The notes: generated from the sequence alone by a model not told the origin. A DNA stretch of 64,000 bases from Corbicula japonica (GCA_038501625.1 JAZAYU010000729.1:1-64000), one strand, 5' to 3'; counted from the first letter of the stretch, positions 14,501-29,500 are shown. Program-made: numbers and translations.

Positions 14501-17500
14501 GAATTAAAGGGATCATTTCATCATCACTGCTGATATTTGGTGGTCAAACAACTTTATTGAAACTACCAGCACTGTTTTACAAAAAAGCAAACAGTGTGGA
14601 TCCTGATCAGATGGCATGTTTGTGTCAGCTGATCTGAACTACACTGTTTGCCCATGCGATAAAGGTTTATCTATGGGGTAAAGAGCTAAGATAAACTACC
14701 AAAAAACACATGTTGTGAACTTATGTTTGTGTTTTTATTTGCAGGAAGAGGAAGAAAGTGAAATTATTGAAGATTCTGAAACTGAAGAAATTGATGAAAT
14801 TCTGACAGGTGATCTTGGAAAAAAAATCAACAACACTGATGGAACAGATGTGCAAAAAGTGGAGGATTCTGAAGATAAGCAAGAAGCTTCAGAAGAAGGT
14901 AAATGAAATTGATCATCCTTGCCACATTTTAATAAAGCAATAAAAACAGGTATTGTTCAAAACTCCATAAAAATTTTAAGAAATATATTACAAACAATAA
15001 ACATTGCCATTCTGACTTCCAAACAGAAATATTACTGAGCTTCAAAGAATAAGCTTAAAATTGAAAAGTTCATACAATTTTATTGTATCTTTCTGCTTGA
15101 TTTATGCCAAATTCTGTAGTGCCAGATAATCATCCCCTTGAATTGAGACCAGTATAGAACAAATAGTTCACATTAATTTAACCCTTTGCTCCATATATAC
15201 TCATTTTGTAGCATGTGTGATCAGTGTAGATCCAGATCAGCCGGCACATCCCTGTTGACTGATAAGACGGCACAGATGTGTCTGCTGATCCTGATCTGCT
15301 CTGTTTGCCCATGGAATATAGGTGTAACAATGTAGTAAAGAATAAGTAAGTGCTTTTGAAGCTATGAATGAAATTTCCCAGAGTTAATGGTTGATTAGCG
15401 AGTCCATTATAGAAATGACCATAACATCTGTCTGTATTTCAGACGTGATAATTGTTGACAAAGAGAATGATGTGGTCATGACTGAAATGATCCAGGAGGA
15501 ATCTGATGGTAAAGAAAAGACAGCAACTCCATCATGTGAAGATATTATCAATGAGATCAGAAGAGACGAGTTTGGTGTTGGGGTACATCTTAGTGAGGAT
15601 GGCCAGAGGTTGATGAAGGTAAGGAAGAGATCAAGAGGTCAATAATTGTCTAAATGCAGTTGATGAAGGTAAGAGAGATGAAAAGGTTGATAAGTGGCAT
15701 GGTGAGGTTGATTAAGTTTGGGAGGCAATGAAAAGGTTGATAAATGGCATGATGAAGTTGATTAAGTTTGGGAGGGGATGAAAGGTTGATAAATGACATG
15801 GTGAGGTTGATTAAGTTTGGGAGGGGATGAAAAGGTTGATAAATGGCATGGTGAAGTTGATTAAGCTTGGGAGGGGATGAAAAGGTTGATAAATGACATG
15901 GTGAGGTTGATTAAGTTTGGGAGGCAATGAAAAAATTGATAAATGACATGGTGAGGTTGATTCAGTTTGGGAGGGGATGAAAGGTTGATAAATGACATGG
16001 TGAAGTTGATTAAGTTTGGGAGGGGATGAAAAGGTTGATAAATGACATGGTGAAGTTGATTAAGTTTGGGAGGGGATGAAAAGGTTGATAAATGACACGA
16101 TGAAGTTGATTAAGTTTAGGAGGGGATGAAAGGTTGATAAATGACATGGTGAGGTTGATTAAGTTTGGGAGGGGATGAAAGGTTGATAAATGACATGGTG
16201 AGGTTGATTAAGTTTGGGAGGGGATGAAAAGGTTGATAAATGACATGGTAAGGTTGATTAAGTTTGGGAGGGGATGAAAAGTTTGATAAGTGGCATGGTG
16301 AAGTTGATTAAGTTTGGGAGGGGATGAAAAGTTTGATTAATGGCATGGTAAGGTTGATTAAATTTGGGAGGGGATGAAAAGGTTGATAAGTGGCATGGTG
16401 AAGTTGATTAAGTTTGGGAGGGGATGAAAAGTTTGATTAATGGCATGGTAAGGTTGATTCAGTTTGGGAGGGGATGAAAAGGTTGATAAGTGGCATGGTA
16501 CGGTTGATTAAGTTTGGGAGGGGATGAAAAGGTTGATAAATGACATGGTAAGGTTGATTAAGTTTGGGAGGGGATGAAAAGGTTGATAAATGGCATGGTA
16601 AGGTTGATTAAGTTTGGGAGGGGATGAAAAGGTTGATAGATGGCATGGTAAGGCTGATTAAGTTTGGGAGGGGATGAAAAGTTTGATAAATGGCATGGTA
16701 AGGTTGATTAAATATGGGAGGGGATGAAAAGGTTGATAAATGACATGGTGAGGTTGATTCAGTTTGGGAGGGGATGAAAATGTTGATAGATGGCATGGTG
16801 AAGTTGATTAAGTTTGGGAGGGGATGAAAAGTTTGATAAATGGCATGGTGAGGTTGATTAAGTATGGGAGGGGATGAAAAGGTTGATAAATGGCATGGTG
16901 AGGTTGATTAAGTTTGGGAGGGGATGTAAAGGTTGATAAATGACATGATGAAGTTGATTAAGTTTGGGAGGGGATGAAAGGTTGATAAATGACATGGTGA
17001 GGTTGATTAAGTTTGGGGGGGATGAAAGGTTGATAAATGACATGGTGAGGTTGATTAAGTATGGGAGGGGATGAAAAGGTTGATAAATGACATGGTAAGG
17101 TTGATTAAGTTTGGGAGGGGATGAAAAGTTTGATAAATGGCATGGTAAGGTTGATTAAATATGGGAGGGGATGAAAAGGTTGATAAATGACATGGTGAGG
17201 TTGATTAAGTTTGGGAGGGGATGAAAAGGTTGATAAATGGCATGGTGAAGTTGATTAAGCTTGGTAGGGGATGAAAATGTTGATAAATGGCATGGTGAGG
17301 TTAAATAAGTTTGGGAGGGGATGAAAAGGTTGATAGATGGCATGGTGAAGTTGATTAAGTATGGGAGTGGATGAAAATGTTGATAAATGGCATGGTAAGG
17401 TTGATTAAGTTTGGGAGAGGATGAAAAGGTTGATTAGTGGCATGGTGAGGTTGATTAAGTTTGGGAGGGGATGAAAAGGTTGATAAATGGCATGGTGAAG

Positions 17501-20500
17501 TTGATTAAGCTTGGGAGGGGATGAAAATGTTGATAAATGGCATGGTGAGGTTAAATAAGTTTGGGAGGGGGTGAAAAGGTTGATAGATGGCATGGTGAAG
17601 TTGATTAAGTATGGGAGGGGATGAAAATGTTGATAAATGACATGGTGAGGTTGGTAAAGGTTGGGAAGAGAAGAGAATGTCTAACCATGACGGTTTGGTT
17701 GGTTAAGGTCGGGTAGAGATGAGGATGTCATGAGAAGCCATGGTTTGGTTGTTTAAGGTCAGGAAGAGATGTGGAGGTTGTTAAATATCATGGTGTGGTT
17801 GATGAAGGTGAGGAATAGATGAGCATGTTGATTAAAGTCCATGTTGAGGTTGATAAAGTCATGGTGTGGTTGATAAAGCTTAGGAAGAGGTGAGGTCAAT
17901 AAATGTTTGATTGATTTTGATGAAGGTAAGAACAGTTGAGTTTGGTTTGGTAATTGCTTAGTCATTTTTGAATTCCATGTTTTTCATCACCGCAAATGTA
18001 TGAAGAATTATAACTGTTTATGCCATGGTTATCAATTATTTGGCAGTTAATGGTGTTATTTAAGCTAATACTCTGTGTTGTTAATGTCATCTACTCTGGC
18101 TTAGTTGCATTCTGAACATACAGACTCATATAGACATTTTTTAAACATTTTTCTTGTTTAGTTTTGAAGTTATAATTTAGGCAGTTGTTGAAAATTTATG
18201 TAAAGGGTTTCAGACAGAAAGCAAATTCATTTAATACAAGGATTATGAAAACTGTGTTTTCCTGTGCAAAACAAACAATTAATCTGATTACCGAAATGTA
18301 ATATCTGCCTTATGTGTTAATATGAAAACTATTATATTTAATTAGAAAAATTCCTTTTTCTGCTTTGCCATTTTAAGATCTAAGATCATGAGCTGATTGC
18401 TAAAATTGTTCCTTGTATTTGTTTGTTCATTAGAGATACCTTCTTGTACTTCTCAAGGTTCAGCAGGAAAGGTTGGGCAGGAGCTTAGATCGTCTGTCCA
18501 AGGACCTCTACAGCAAGGATACCCACTTTGTCCTTGAACTAATACAGAACGCTGATGACAACAGTTACCCTGACAACCTGATTGATCGCACCACCGAGGA
18601 ATGCCCCGCTGTGAAGTTTGTCATACAGAATGAGGGGATATATGTCCTCAACAATGAGCTGGGTTTCCGAGAGAAAAATATCCGAGCTTTATGTGATGTG
18701 GGAAGAAGTACAAAGGGAAAACACAAGTTTGGATATATAGGTAACCATGTTGTGGCATGTTTTGCAATTTCTGTTCTTGTAGTAAAAATTCATTATCATG
18801 AAAATTAAAATCTTTATTAAAAGGACTGCTGGTACAGATTAAAAGGACGTATCTGTCACTTATTCATTAATTCTCAATCAGTTTGAACTTGATACTAGTT
18901 TTTAATATTTATAGACATCAAATGCATAACATAAATTTCTGCAAGTACTCTTCAGACTTAACCCTTTGCTCCATATATACAGTTTATTACATGTGTCTGT
19001 GCCACCAGTGTAGATCCAGACCAGCCAGCACATCTGTGTTGTCTAATCAGGATCAGCACTGGTTACATATTGGTTACAAATAACCTAAGGAATCTAAAAG
19101 GGAACAGTGTAGATCCTGATCAGACAGCAAGGCTGCATCTGATCTGGATTTCTACTGTTCTTCCGTGCAAACCAGGCATATCTTTGGAGTAAAGAGTTCA
19201 GGTAAATAAAAGAAAAGTTAAAATTGTTGCAGTAATTAATCTGACCATCGGCTAGACAGTGAATTTACATCGGGGAGAATCTAAAAAATACTTCCCATAT
19301 CTAAAAGCTAGTTCCCTGAGCAAACCACATTGTAAGAAATAAAATGGAAAGAACAGCATAATGTTTACTACAGGTCAGAAGGGTATTGGATTCAAGTCTG
19401 TGTTCCGAGTGACCGACACCCCTGAAGTACACTCCAATGGTTTTCACATCAAGTTTGATGTCAACAGTGGCCCTATGGGCTACATCTTACCTCACTGGGT
19501 ACCAGAGGAGGAACGGGTCCCCCAAGATGAGTAAGAACTATAAACCAAATTGATTTCAAATTTCACCATAAAGCAAAATTTGTATTTATGGAGGCAGCAA
19601 TGTCAGAATTTTGACCATTTAGGACATATATTTGTGTAAATGCATGTGTGTCCAGTGTAGATCCAGGTCAGATCCAGCTTGAGCTTGAAGTTTGAGGAAT
19701 TCCAGGGGTTTTCTTTCACTTAAAAATGCTGAAAAGCTGCCTTTATGTCTTCAATGTCAAATTCAGTAGCCAAATCAGGGGAGATAAGAACTTTAAATTC
19801 TGAAGCTTTTGAAAGGTGGTTTTGCTTTATAATTACCTGAATGAAAAATTACATTATTGATTTAATGATAACTTGTCCAAACACAAGAGATTTGATATAA
19901 TATCTGCGATCAGATTTGTGTCTTCATGTTGGATTGTTATTGGACAAGAAACACAATTATAATTATCCTGATAATTATAATAGCATGAACTAAATCGCCA
20001 TGTTTTCAGATGGATGACACACATTATCTTGAAGTTAAAGTCAGACATGAGGTTACAGACACGCACCCTGGCAGCACGGTTCAATGACATACACCCCTCC
20101 TTGCTATTGTTCCTTCACAGGCTGAGGCAGATCACTATAGAGAATAAGGTACACATGCTCAAGGTTCAGGTTCCCTAGCTAGAGGATCTGTATTTATTTA
20201 CAAGTCTTTGATTGACATTGACTGTGTGCACTTTATAAAGAATAACTAACACTGCTTTATGTTCTCAAAAGAAACAGACAAGATATTTTCACAGTTCGAT
20301 GATGTACCATCATACTGCTATAATTATGTGTTCTTTATCTTGTGCCACTCATTTCCTTTCACATCAATTGAATAAAATTTAAATATCATATTCTTTGTTA
20401 TGAGACCGACATCTGTGAGTTTACATTACCAATACTTAAGATTTCTTTTTAATGGAAACTGCTTTAAAATTAAAATGTTCTTTTTCGCTAAAAATCAAAA

Positions 20501-23500
20501 AACAAATTTTAAGTTATATTGTTTTTCCTAGGTTTTTATTTGACTGACTAAAAATTTGTTACTATGCTTAGCAAAGAAGAAACCTATTTTCCCGGAATCA
20601 GTTGACAAACTCTGTGAATTGTGTAGAAATTGAATGTGTTTTGAACCTGTCTGTGCATTTGGATGTTAATGATATATGGTTTTGATATTAATGAAACTGT
20701 TTTAGCTGTAAGTTTTTATGGGAGTGTGCAAAAGGACAGACTTTGTATATGTATCTCACAGTTAAAAAAGAACAAACAACACACCTGTAAATAAGGTTTG
20801 CTTTTCATGCATAAAGCAGAATGTTTTTACATTGGGGCCTGGTCTGAAGTTTGAGGCTGTTGTCTTTTTGTGTACTTCCATCTCTGCATGTTGTAATACG
20901 CTGATTGTAGGTTGAGAACAGTGTGCAGACCATGCGTAGGAGAGATGTGGGTGACAACGTTGTTGAGATACAGCATACAGATGGCTGTGAGAGATGGCTG
21001 GTGATCAAGAGAACGTTGGATGCTAGAAAGATCTCCACACAGGCCAAGTCTGGGGCTGATGTCGAGTCCACTGAGATAGCACTGGCCTTTCCTCTCAGGC
21101 CCCAGGGTCAGAAATCCAGTCTACAGGTAATTACATTGACTTAAAATGGTTGTCTATTTCTCAAGGCAGTGCTTTGTTTCTAGTTTTTGACATTAAATTC
21201 TTTTTGAGCTATAATAAATAATGCTTTTCAAAAATTGAAATTGAAAAGAACTTTTAACAAGTATACATGTTAAGGATTATTTCTGTTAATCTTTTACCTT
21301 ATACAGGCAACTTTTATGGCATGGGCAAACAGTGTAGATTCAATCAGCCAGCACAATCATGTCATCTGTTCAGGATCTCCTGTTTGCTTTTAGATTCATT
21401 AGGGTATTTCAGACCTGGTCCCAAGGTTATAAAACTGAGCATGGAAACCAGTCTCAAATCACAAGCATCTGATTGGCTGAAATGGCGACCAGTCGCCATT
21501 TCAGCCAATCAGATCCTTGAGATTTGAGACTGGTTTCCAATCTCAGCTTTATAACCTTGGCACCAGGAAGTGGTGTAGATCCAGATTAGATGGCTTCACA
21601 CTGTGCCCATATGATAAAAGATGTATCCATGGTGTTATCATTACAGAGGGCTGCCTGCAAAGAATGTAATGTTCTTTTTGTATAATCTTTCAGGTGTTAC
21701 CACCAAAACAACCAGTATTTGCCTTCCTGCCACTGAGAAGTTATGGTTTCAGATTTATTGTACAAGGTAATATTTTAACAACTGTTTCTTATGATTTTCG
21801 TTTGAAAACACTTCTAGTTTGCTGAACTTGATCATTTATCATGCGAGGAAGAATACTTTGCAAGATGAGTCCTTGGCAGGCTTAAGGATAATTTATTGGT
21901 GAGGATTCAGTAGAAAATAATTTCTTAATACAATTCGAGATTTATGCCAGCAAAAAGTCATTTTGATTCGTTCCAGCAAAAGGTCATTCTGACTTTTGCC
22001 AGCAGTAAATCATTCTGACATTTTCCAGCAATATGTCATTCCCATGTATACAAGCAGTAAACCATTCTGACCTTTGCAAACAATAAGTCATTCCAACTTA
22101 TGCCAGCAATAACTCATTCCCATGTGTGTCAGCAATATGTCTTTTTTACTTGTGCCAGCAATATGCCATTCTGACTTGTGCCAGCCATAAGTCATTCCCA
22201 CTTGTGCCAGCAATATGCCATTCTGACTTGTGCCAGCCATGTCATTCCCACTTTTGCCAGAAATATGCCATTCTGACATTTGCCAGCCATAAGTCATTCC
22301 CACTTGTGCCAGCAATATGCCATTCTGACTTGTGCCAGCAATATGTCATTGTGACTTGTGTCAGCAATAAGTCATTCCCACTTGTGCCAGCAATATGCCA
22401 TTCTGACTTGTGCCAGCAATAAGTCATTCTTACTTGTGCCAGCAATAAGTCATTCCCACTTGTGCCAGCAATATGCCATTCTGACTTGTGCAAGCAATAA
22501 GTCATTCTTACTTGTGCCAGCAATAAGTCATTCCCACTTGTGCCAGCAATATGCCATTCTGACTTGTGCCAGCAATAAGTCATTCTTACTTGTGCCAGCG
22601 ATAAGTCATTCTCACTTGTGTCAGCAATAATCCCTTCTGACTTGCCAGCCTTCAGTCATTCCCACTTTGCCAGCAATATGCCATTCTGACTTTTGCCAGC
22701 AATAAGTCATTCCAACTTGTGCCAGCAATATGCCATTCTGACTTTTGCCAGCCATAAGTCATTCCCACTTGTGCCACCAATATGCCATTCTGACTTGCCA
22801 GCCATAAGTCATTCTCACTTTTGCCAGCAATATGCAATTCTGACTTTTGCCAGCCATAAGTCATTCCCACTTTTGCCAGCAATATGCCATTCTGACTTTT
22901 GCCAGCCATAAGTCATTCCCACTTGTGCCAGCAATATGCCATTCTGACTTTTGCCAGCAAAATCCATTCCTTCTTTTGCCACCAATAAGTAATTCTGACT
23001 TGGGCCAGCAATAAGTCATTCTGACTTTTGCCAGTAATAAGTCATTCAGAATTGTGCCAGCAATAAGTCATTTTATATTGTGCAAGCAATAAGTCATTCT
23101 GACTTTTGGCAGCAATAAGTAAAATAATGAGTACAAATTGAAGAGAACCATTTATTATACGCCCGTTTGAAAAACGGGACGTATTATGGGAACACCTGCG
23201 GCGGGCAGGCAGGTTGGCGGGCAGGCGGCGTCCAGGGTTTCCGCTCTCTAAGTCAAAGAGTTTTCATCAGGTCTTTATCAAACTTGGTGAATATGTTGGT
23301 GCGCAAAATGTCTCAACCAAGTTCTATAACCAGCCAAATCCCCCCAGGCACTCCTGAATAATGGCCCTTTAATTGTCCAAAATTTGGGTTTCCGCTCTCT
23401 TCGTCAAAGAGTATTTGTCCTGTCTTTATTTATCCCCCCGCAAATTTATCTCCCCGCCAAAGGCGAAGGGGATATTAGAAATGCCCTTCGTCCGTCAGTG

Positions 23501-26500
23501 CGTCCGTCCGTCTGTCCGAAACAATTTTGTCCGGAGCACAAGTCCAAAACTACTCGAGGGGTTTTATTCAAACTTCATACACTGACAGAGCACATTGGTA
23601 GGTAGTGCAGTGTGCAAGAACAATAATTCTACCTTGCCTATTTTAAGAGTTATTCCCCTTTTTCATATTTATTTGATAAATTTTGTCCGGAGCATAACTC
23701 CAAAACTACTTGAGGGATTTTATTCAAACTTCATACACTGACAGAGCACATTGGTAGGTAGTGCAGTGTGCAAGTCCAATAACTCTACCTTGCCTATTTT
23801 AAGAGTTATTCCTCTTTATCAGATTTACTTGGATAAATATTGTCCGGAGCATAACTTCAAAACTTCTTGAGGGATTTTATTCAAACTTCATACACTGACA
23901 GAGCACATTGGTAGGTCTTGACGAAAGGCGTCGGACATGCTCTGCGGTCCTGCTGTCGGCGACTTAAAATCTAAGGGAAGCAACCTTTTCTAATTATTTA
24001 CAAACTTCTCGCAGCTGTTACTTCCTTTCAGTCACAGTAAATTGATTTGTGATTGGTTGCCTGATTCCTGTTGTCCAATCGCCAACTCGGTAACATAATG
24101 AAAATTTTTATAGTCATGTAATGAAAAATGGTGTTTGGATGTTTTTTGCGGTTACAGCGGATATTCTGTGTTGAAACTGGTGATATTTCACGAATCGCAG
24201 AGCAAATGTCGGCGTCTAGGCCATTCCAGTTACCACAAATATGACGGGAGTATTTTGTGTCAGTTTGGCACTCTAGTTCAGAAGATGGTTTAACATCATA
24301 ACAGAAGCTCTTTTGAGCTTTCAAAGCTGACTGCAATTGCAAAAAAAAAATATTTCTCAGCATGTTATTATATGACAGTATATTCTGGTTACATGATTTG
24401 CAGGAGATTTTGATGTACCATCAAGCCGTGAAGATGTAGACAGGGACAGTTCCTGGAACCAGTGGCTGAGAAATGAGATACACACAGTATTTCTTGATGC
24501 CATAGATGTCTTTAAGGTAAACATTTGAGAAAGAGAATTTTTTCTTTAAAATCACTAAATACATACATATTGTGCATGATTATGTTGGATCTTTTTGTGT
24601 CGCCTGCGATGGCAGGAAGACACATAGGGATGCTATTGTCAGGCGGCGTCTTTGTCGTTGGCGTCATCGGTGCCGTCGTCCAGTAGTCCCCCAACTTTAA
24701 TCTGAAACTTAATGTTGGCTATAACTTTGAAAGTACTTGTCCTATTCACTTCATACTTGGAATATATCATCAGCATGAACAACGCCATCTGTGATGACAA
24801 GAATGATAACTCCAGTTTCAAAATTTTTTTAATTATGCCCCTTTCAAATGCAACTTTAACCCAAAACTTAATGTTGGCTATAACTTTGAAAGTACTTTTC
24901 CTATTCACTTCATACTTGGAATATATCATCAGCATGAACAATGCCATCTGTGACGACAAGAATGATAACTCCAGTTTCAATATTTTTTTAGTTATGCCCC
25001 TTTCAAATGCAACTTTAATCTGAAACTTAATGTTGCCTATAACTTTGAAAGTACTTGTCCTATTCACTTCATACTTGGAATATATCATCAGCATGAACAA
25101 TGCCATCTGTGACGACAAGAATGATAACTCAAGTTTAAAATATTTTTTGATTTATGCCCCTTTCAAATGCAACTTTAACCTGAAACTTAATGTTGCCTAT
25201 AACTTTGAAAGTACTTGTTCTATTCACTTCATACTTGGAATATATCATCAGCACAAACAATGCCATCTGTGATGACAAGAATGATAACTCCAGTTTCAAA
25301 ATTTTTTTAATTATGCCCCTTTCAAATGCAACTTTAACCCGAAACTTGATGTTGCCTATAACTTTGAAAGTACTTTTCCTATTCACTTCATACTTGGAAT
25401 ATATCATCAGCATGAACAATGCCATCTGTGAAAACTAGAATGATAACTCCAATTTCAATATTTTTTTAGTTATGCCCCTTTCAAATGCAACTTTAACCTG
25501 AAACTTAATGTTACCTTAACTTTGAAAGTACTTGTACTATTCACTTCATACTTGGAATATATATTATCAGCATGAACAATGCCATCTGTGACGACAAGAA
25601 TGATAACTCTAGTTTCAATATTTTGGAATTATGCCCCTTTCAAATGCAACCTTAACATTAAACTTAATGTTAACTATAACTTTGAAAGTACTTGTCCTAT
25701 TCACTTCATACTTGGAATACATTATCAGCATGATCAACAACATTGGTAACAAAAAGAATCATAACTCCTGCTTGATTATATTTTGAGTTACGCCCCTTTC
25801 AAATGCAACTTTAACATGAAACTTAATGTTGACTTTAACTTTGAAAATTCACTTGATATCCGAAATAAATCATCTTCATGAACAGCGTCATTATGAAGAA
25901 CAAGAATGATAACTCCTGCTGGACTATTTTATGAGTTGTGTCCCTTTAATATACAACTTTAACATGAAACTTAATGTTGCCTATAACTTTTAAAGTATTG
26001 TCCTATTCACTCTTCGAATATATCATCTTTATGAACAACAACAACATCGGTTACAACAAGAATCATAACTCCTGTTTGACTATTTTCTTTTCAGATGCAA
26101 ATTTCACATGAAACTTAATGTTGTGTATAATTTGAAAGTACTTGATGTTTTCATTGAATACTTGGATTGTATCATCAACATGAACAGTGCCTTCGACAAC
26201 TACAAAAATAACTCCTGTTTGAATATTTTATTAGTTATGTCCCTTTCAAATGCAACTTTAACATGAAACTTAGTGTTGTCTGTAAAATGGAAAGTACTTG
26301 TTCAATTCACTTTATACTTTGAAAAACTCATCTGCGTGCACAAACCAATTTTGAAGATGATAACTTGGGTTTCACCATTATTATAGTTATTACCCTTTTA
26401 AATGCAATTTAGATGACACATGTGTTCTGTGGTGTAGTATTAAATTCAGCTTAAAAAGAATTTTTTTATTGTATATAATTAAACATAGGCCCACATTTCA

Positions 26501-29500
26501 ATTTTTTCCATGCAGGCGACACATGTGTTCCGCGGAACACAACATTCTAGTTTAAGATTATGAGACCATTGTGCACAGCAGTATCAGTTCTTTGTGGGTC
26601 AAGTCTTAAGAACGGTGAAAAAAATCTGATGATTGTCCATATTATCATATAGCAAATTCAGTTGAAGGTTTTATTTTTGCAGACACATCCAGAGTTCAGC
26701 AGCATAGAAGCAGTATGTACATTCCTACAGTTTGTCCCCATGGAAGATGAGGTCCTGGATTTCTTCAAACCTGTTGCCTCGGACATTCTGAAGAAACTCA
26801 AAGCTAAACCATGCGTGCCTACACAGCCAAATACTCAAGGTAAAGCTAAACCATGTTTGCCTACACAGCCAAATACTCAAGGTAAAGCTAAACCATGCGT
26901 GCCTACACAGCCAAATACTCAAGATAAAGCTAAACCATGCGTGCCTACACAGCCAAATACTCAAGGTAAAGCTAAACCATGCGTGCCTACATAGCCAAAT
27001 ACTCCAGGTAAAGCTAAACCATGTGTGCCTGCACAGCCAAATACTCAAGGTAAAGCTAAACCATGCGTGCCTACACAGCCAAATACTCCAGGTAAAGCTA
27101 AACCATGTGTGCCTACACAGCCAAATACTCAAGGTAAAGCTAAACCATGCGTGCCTACACAGCCAAATACTCCAGGTAAAGCTAAACCATGTGTGCCTAC
27201 ACAGCCAAATACTCAAGGTAAAGCTAAACCATTAGTGCCTTGTCAGTCAAATACTCAAGGTAAATCTAAACAGGTGTGCCTACACATTCAAATACTCAAA
27301 TATTTCTCACAAGTTACTTTATAAGGATTTTACTTACTTGTTTATGGGTGTAATTAATCTTACTGGTTAGATTTTGCTTCAAAATACTTTCTGATAAGCT
27401 CAAAGTATACATGTTTATTTCTGATTTGGAAAACAAAATAGCGACTGTCACAACAGAAACCATCTTACATTTGGTGTCATTGTTTTCCAGGTGTGGTAGG
27501 ATGGAAGATGCCCTCCCAGACGGTGCGGGTTCGAGATCCCCTTGTGCGTAGTGTGATCACCCCTGATCTGCTGCAGACACACCTCAACCTCTTCTATCTC
27601 CATAGTGATGTGGCGGCCATGTTGAATCCTACCTTGACCTCCTGTCTTGGCATAGAGACCTTGACCTCTGACCACTTGTTCCAGTTGGGCAAAGCTCTGA
27701 TTGTCAAAATGGGCTCACATTGTGGTAAGCAAAACTTCTTTGATGTGATCAATGTTTGATGTTCATATTCAAACATATTGAATCAGTGAATCATTGAAAG
27801 CATGTGCTAGAAATTTAATTGGTCTCTATAGAACAAAATTATACATCGAGCTTAAGCTTAGAAACTTTGTAGGCTTCTTTGGAGAGTGATTGTTTCTTTC
27901 ATTCTTTACCCTTTCCTCCCTGGATACAGCTTATATTCCATAGGTGAATAGTGTTGATTCAGACCAGCCTGGACATCTTTGCAGCCTGGTCAGGATCTAC
28001 ACTATTCACTTATGAATCTTAGTGACTAGTGTACATCCAGATCAGACTGCACAGATGTGATTTCTGATCTGGATCTGGATGTGCACTGGTTACACATGGG
28101 ATATTAGGTAAACAATGTGTGTTATCCTTAACCCTTTTCTCCACACATACACCTTAATGATCAGGATCTACACTGTTTGCTTTTTGATTGATTATGTGAT
28201 TCTTACCAAAAAGTGAACAGTGAAGATCCTGATTCTGGCAAGGATTTTCCAGTAAATGCATATACATGTATATGTAGTTAGAGGTTAAGTTAGAGGTTAA
28301 TTGAAAATATTAATATTGATAATGACCTTGTACTTTAAGGTACGGATGAAGAAGTGGTTCTGATATCTAAATGGCTGGCATGTATGTACCGGAGCCTGGA
28401 CGAGTTCCAGCAGGATGACACTATATTGTCCACCCTCAAGTCACACAAGATCCTGCCCCTGTCTAATGGAGAACTGGTCTCTATACTAGATAAGACAGTC
28501 TTCTACCCACTACCTAACTCCAGCTCCAACAAACAGAGGGGAAGAGGTTAATTTATTGTTTGTTAAATAACTCAGACCAAGAAAAACACTTCAATCATTA
28601 TTTTCATGTCTGCCTACTTAAAAGTTGATTTTCACTGTGTGTTTCATCAATGTATGAACTGTTGAAATGTTAAAGATGTGAAAGATATTTGTAACATAAA
28701 GATGTTACTTACATAAATGAAACAAAATCAATTCTTATACTGTATAGCGCTTTATATTGGCGGTGTCAAATTTTGGCGTATTTTAAAGAGTTTTATATTG
28801 GCGGGGTCATATATTGGCGCTAACAAGCCAGACCGCCAATATAAAACCCTTGATAATAATAATGGCGGAAAATGGACAATGGAAGAGATAGGTAAACGTC
28901 GCAGTTATTCTTTTGTTAAATTTTAAGTGTGAAAACAATATCGCAGCTACCTAATACAGTACTTGATTGCTTTGTTTGATATTCCAATTATATTCCTTTT
29001 GTTTACGCATTTTAAGTTTACCTACATGTTTGGTTTAATATTATTTAATTATTTTAAAGCGGGTTTTTATGAGATATTGAAAATAACTCGATTTAATTTA
29101 CTACATGTACAAAAGCTATAACTCTATAATGCTTCTTTTTTCAAGTTCAAAACTAGTGCCGCTGAAAGGAATGGACGACAAGCGCCAAATAACACTCTTT
29201 CTGGCTATTTCTAAAGAAAATAAATAACACATTCATGTACTCTTGTTTCGTGCTGTTTAAGTTTTTATTCTGGTTTCAAAGAATATACATAATACTTTAG
29301 AAACATGCAAGAATCTTTCTTTATCAAGGGAGGAAACTGCGACAAAATATCTAATAGTGTATAATAGTTATCTACCTTCCAGATATTAAATAGGTGGTGT
29401 TTTAAATTGACGGGGATTTTTATTGGCGGTGTTTTATATTGGCCCAACTGACCCTGACCGCCAATATCGCCAAAATTAAACCCCCGCCAATATTAGTACT

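Noticed and set aside
16608..17593. Series of minus-strand ORFs with repeating NLFIPSQT
   Set aside because: Shadows of the 50-bp tandem array; the repeat length times three gives periodic open frames.
22088..22911. ORFs on both strands with HKSFPLVPAICHSDLCQQ-like repeats
   Set aside because: Frames through the 26-bp array, on both strands at once.
24639..25425. Minus-strand ORFs repeating FMLMIYSKYEVNR
   Set aside because: Antisense to monomers of the family C element, also found reversed at 51.7-52.5 kb; no gene.
26725..27216. 163-codon minus-strand ORF rich in Trp, Cys and His
   Set aside because: Antisense of the 42-bp array and exon 18; open only because the unit length is a multiple of three.
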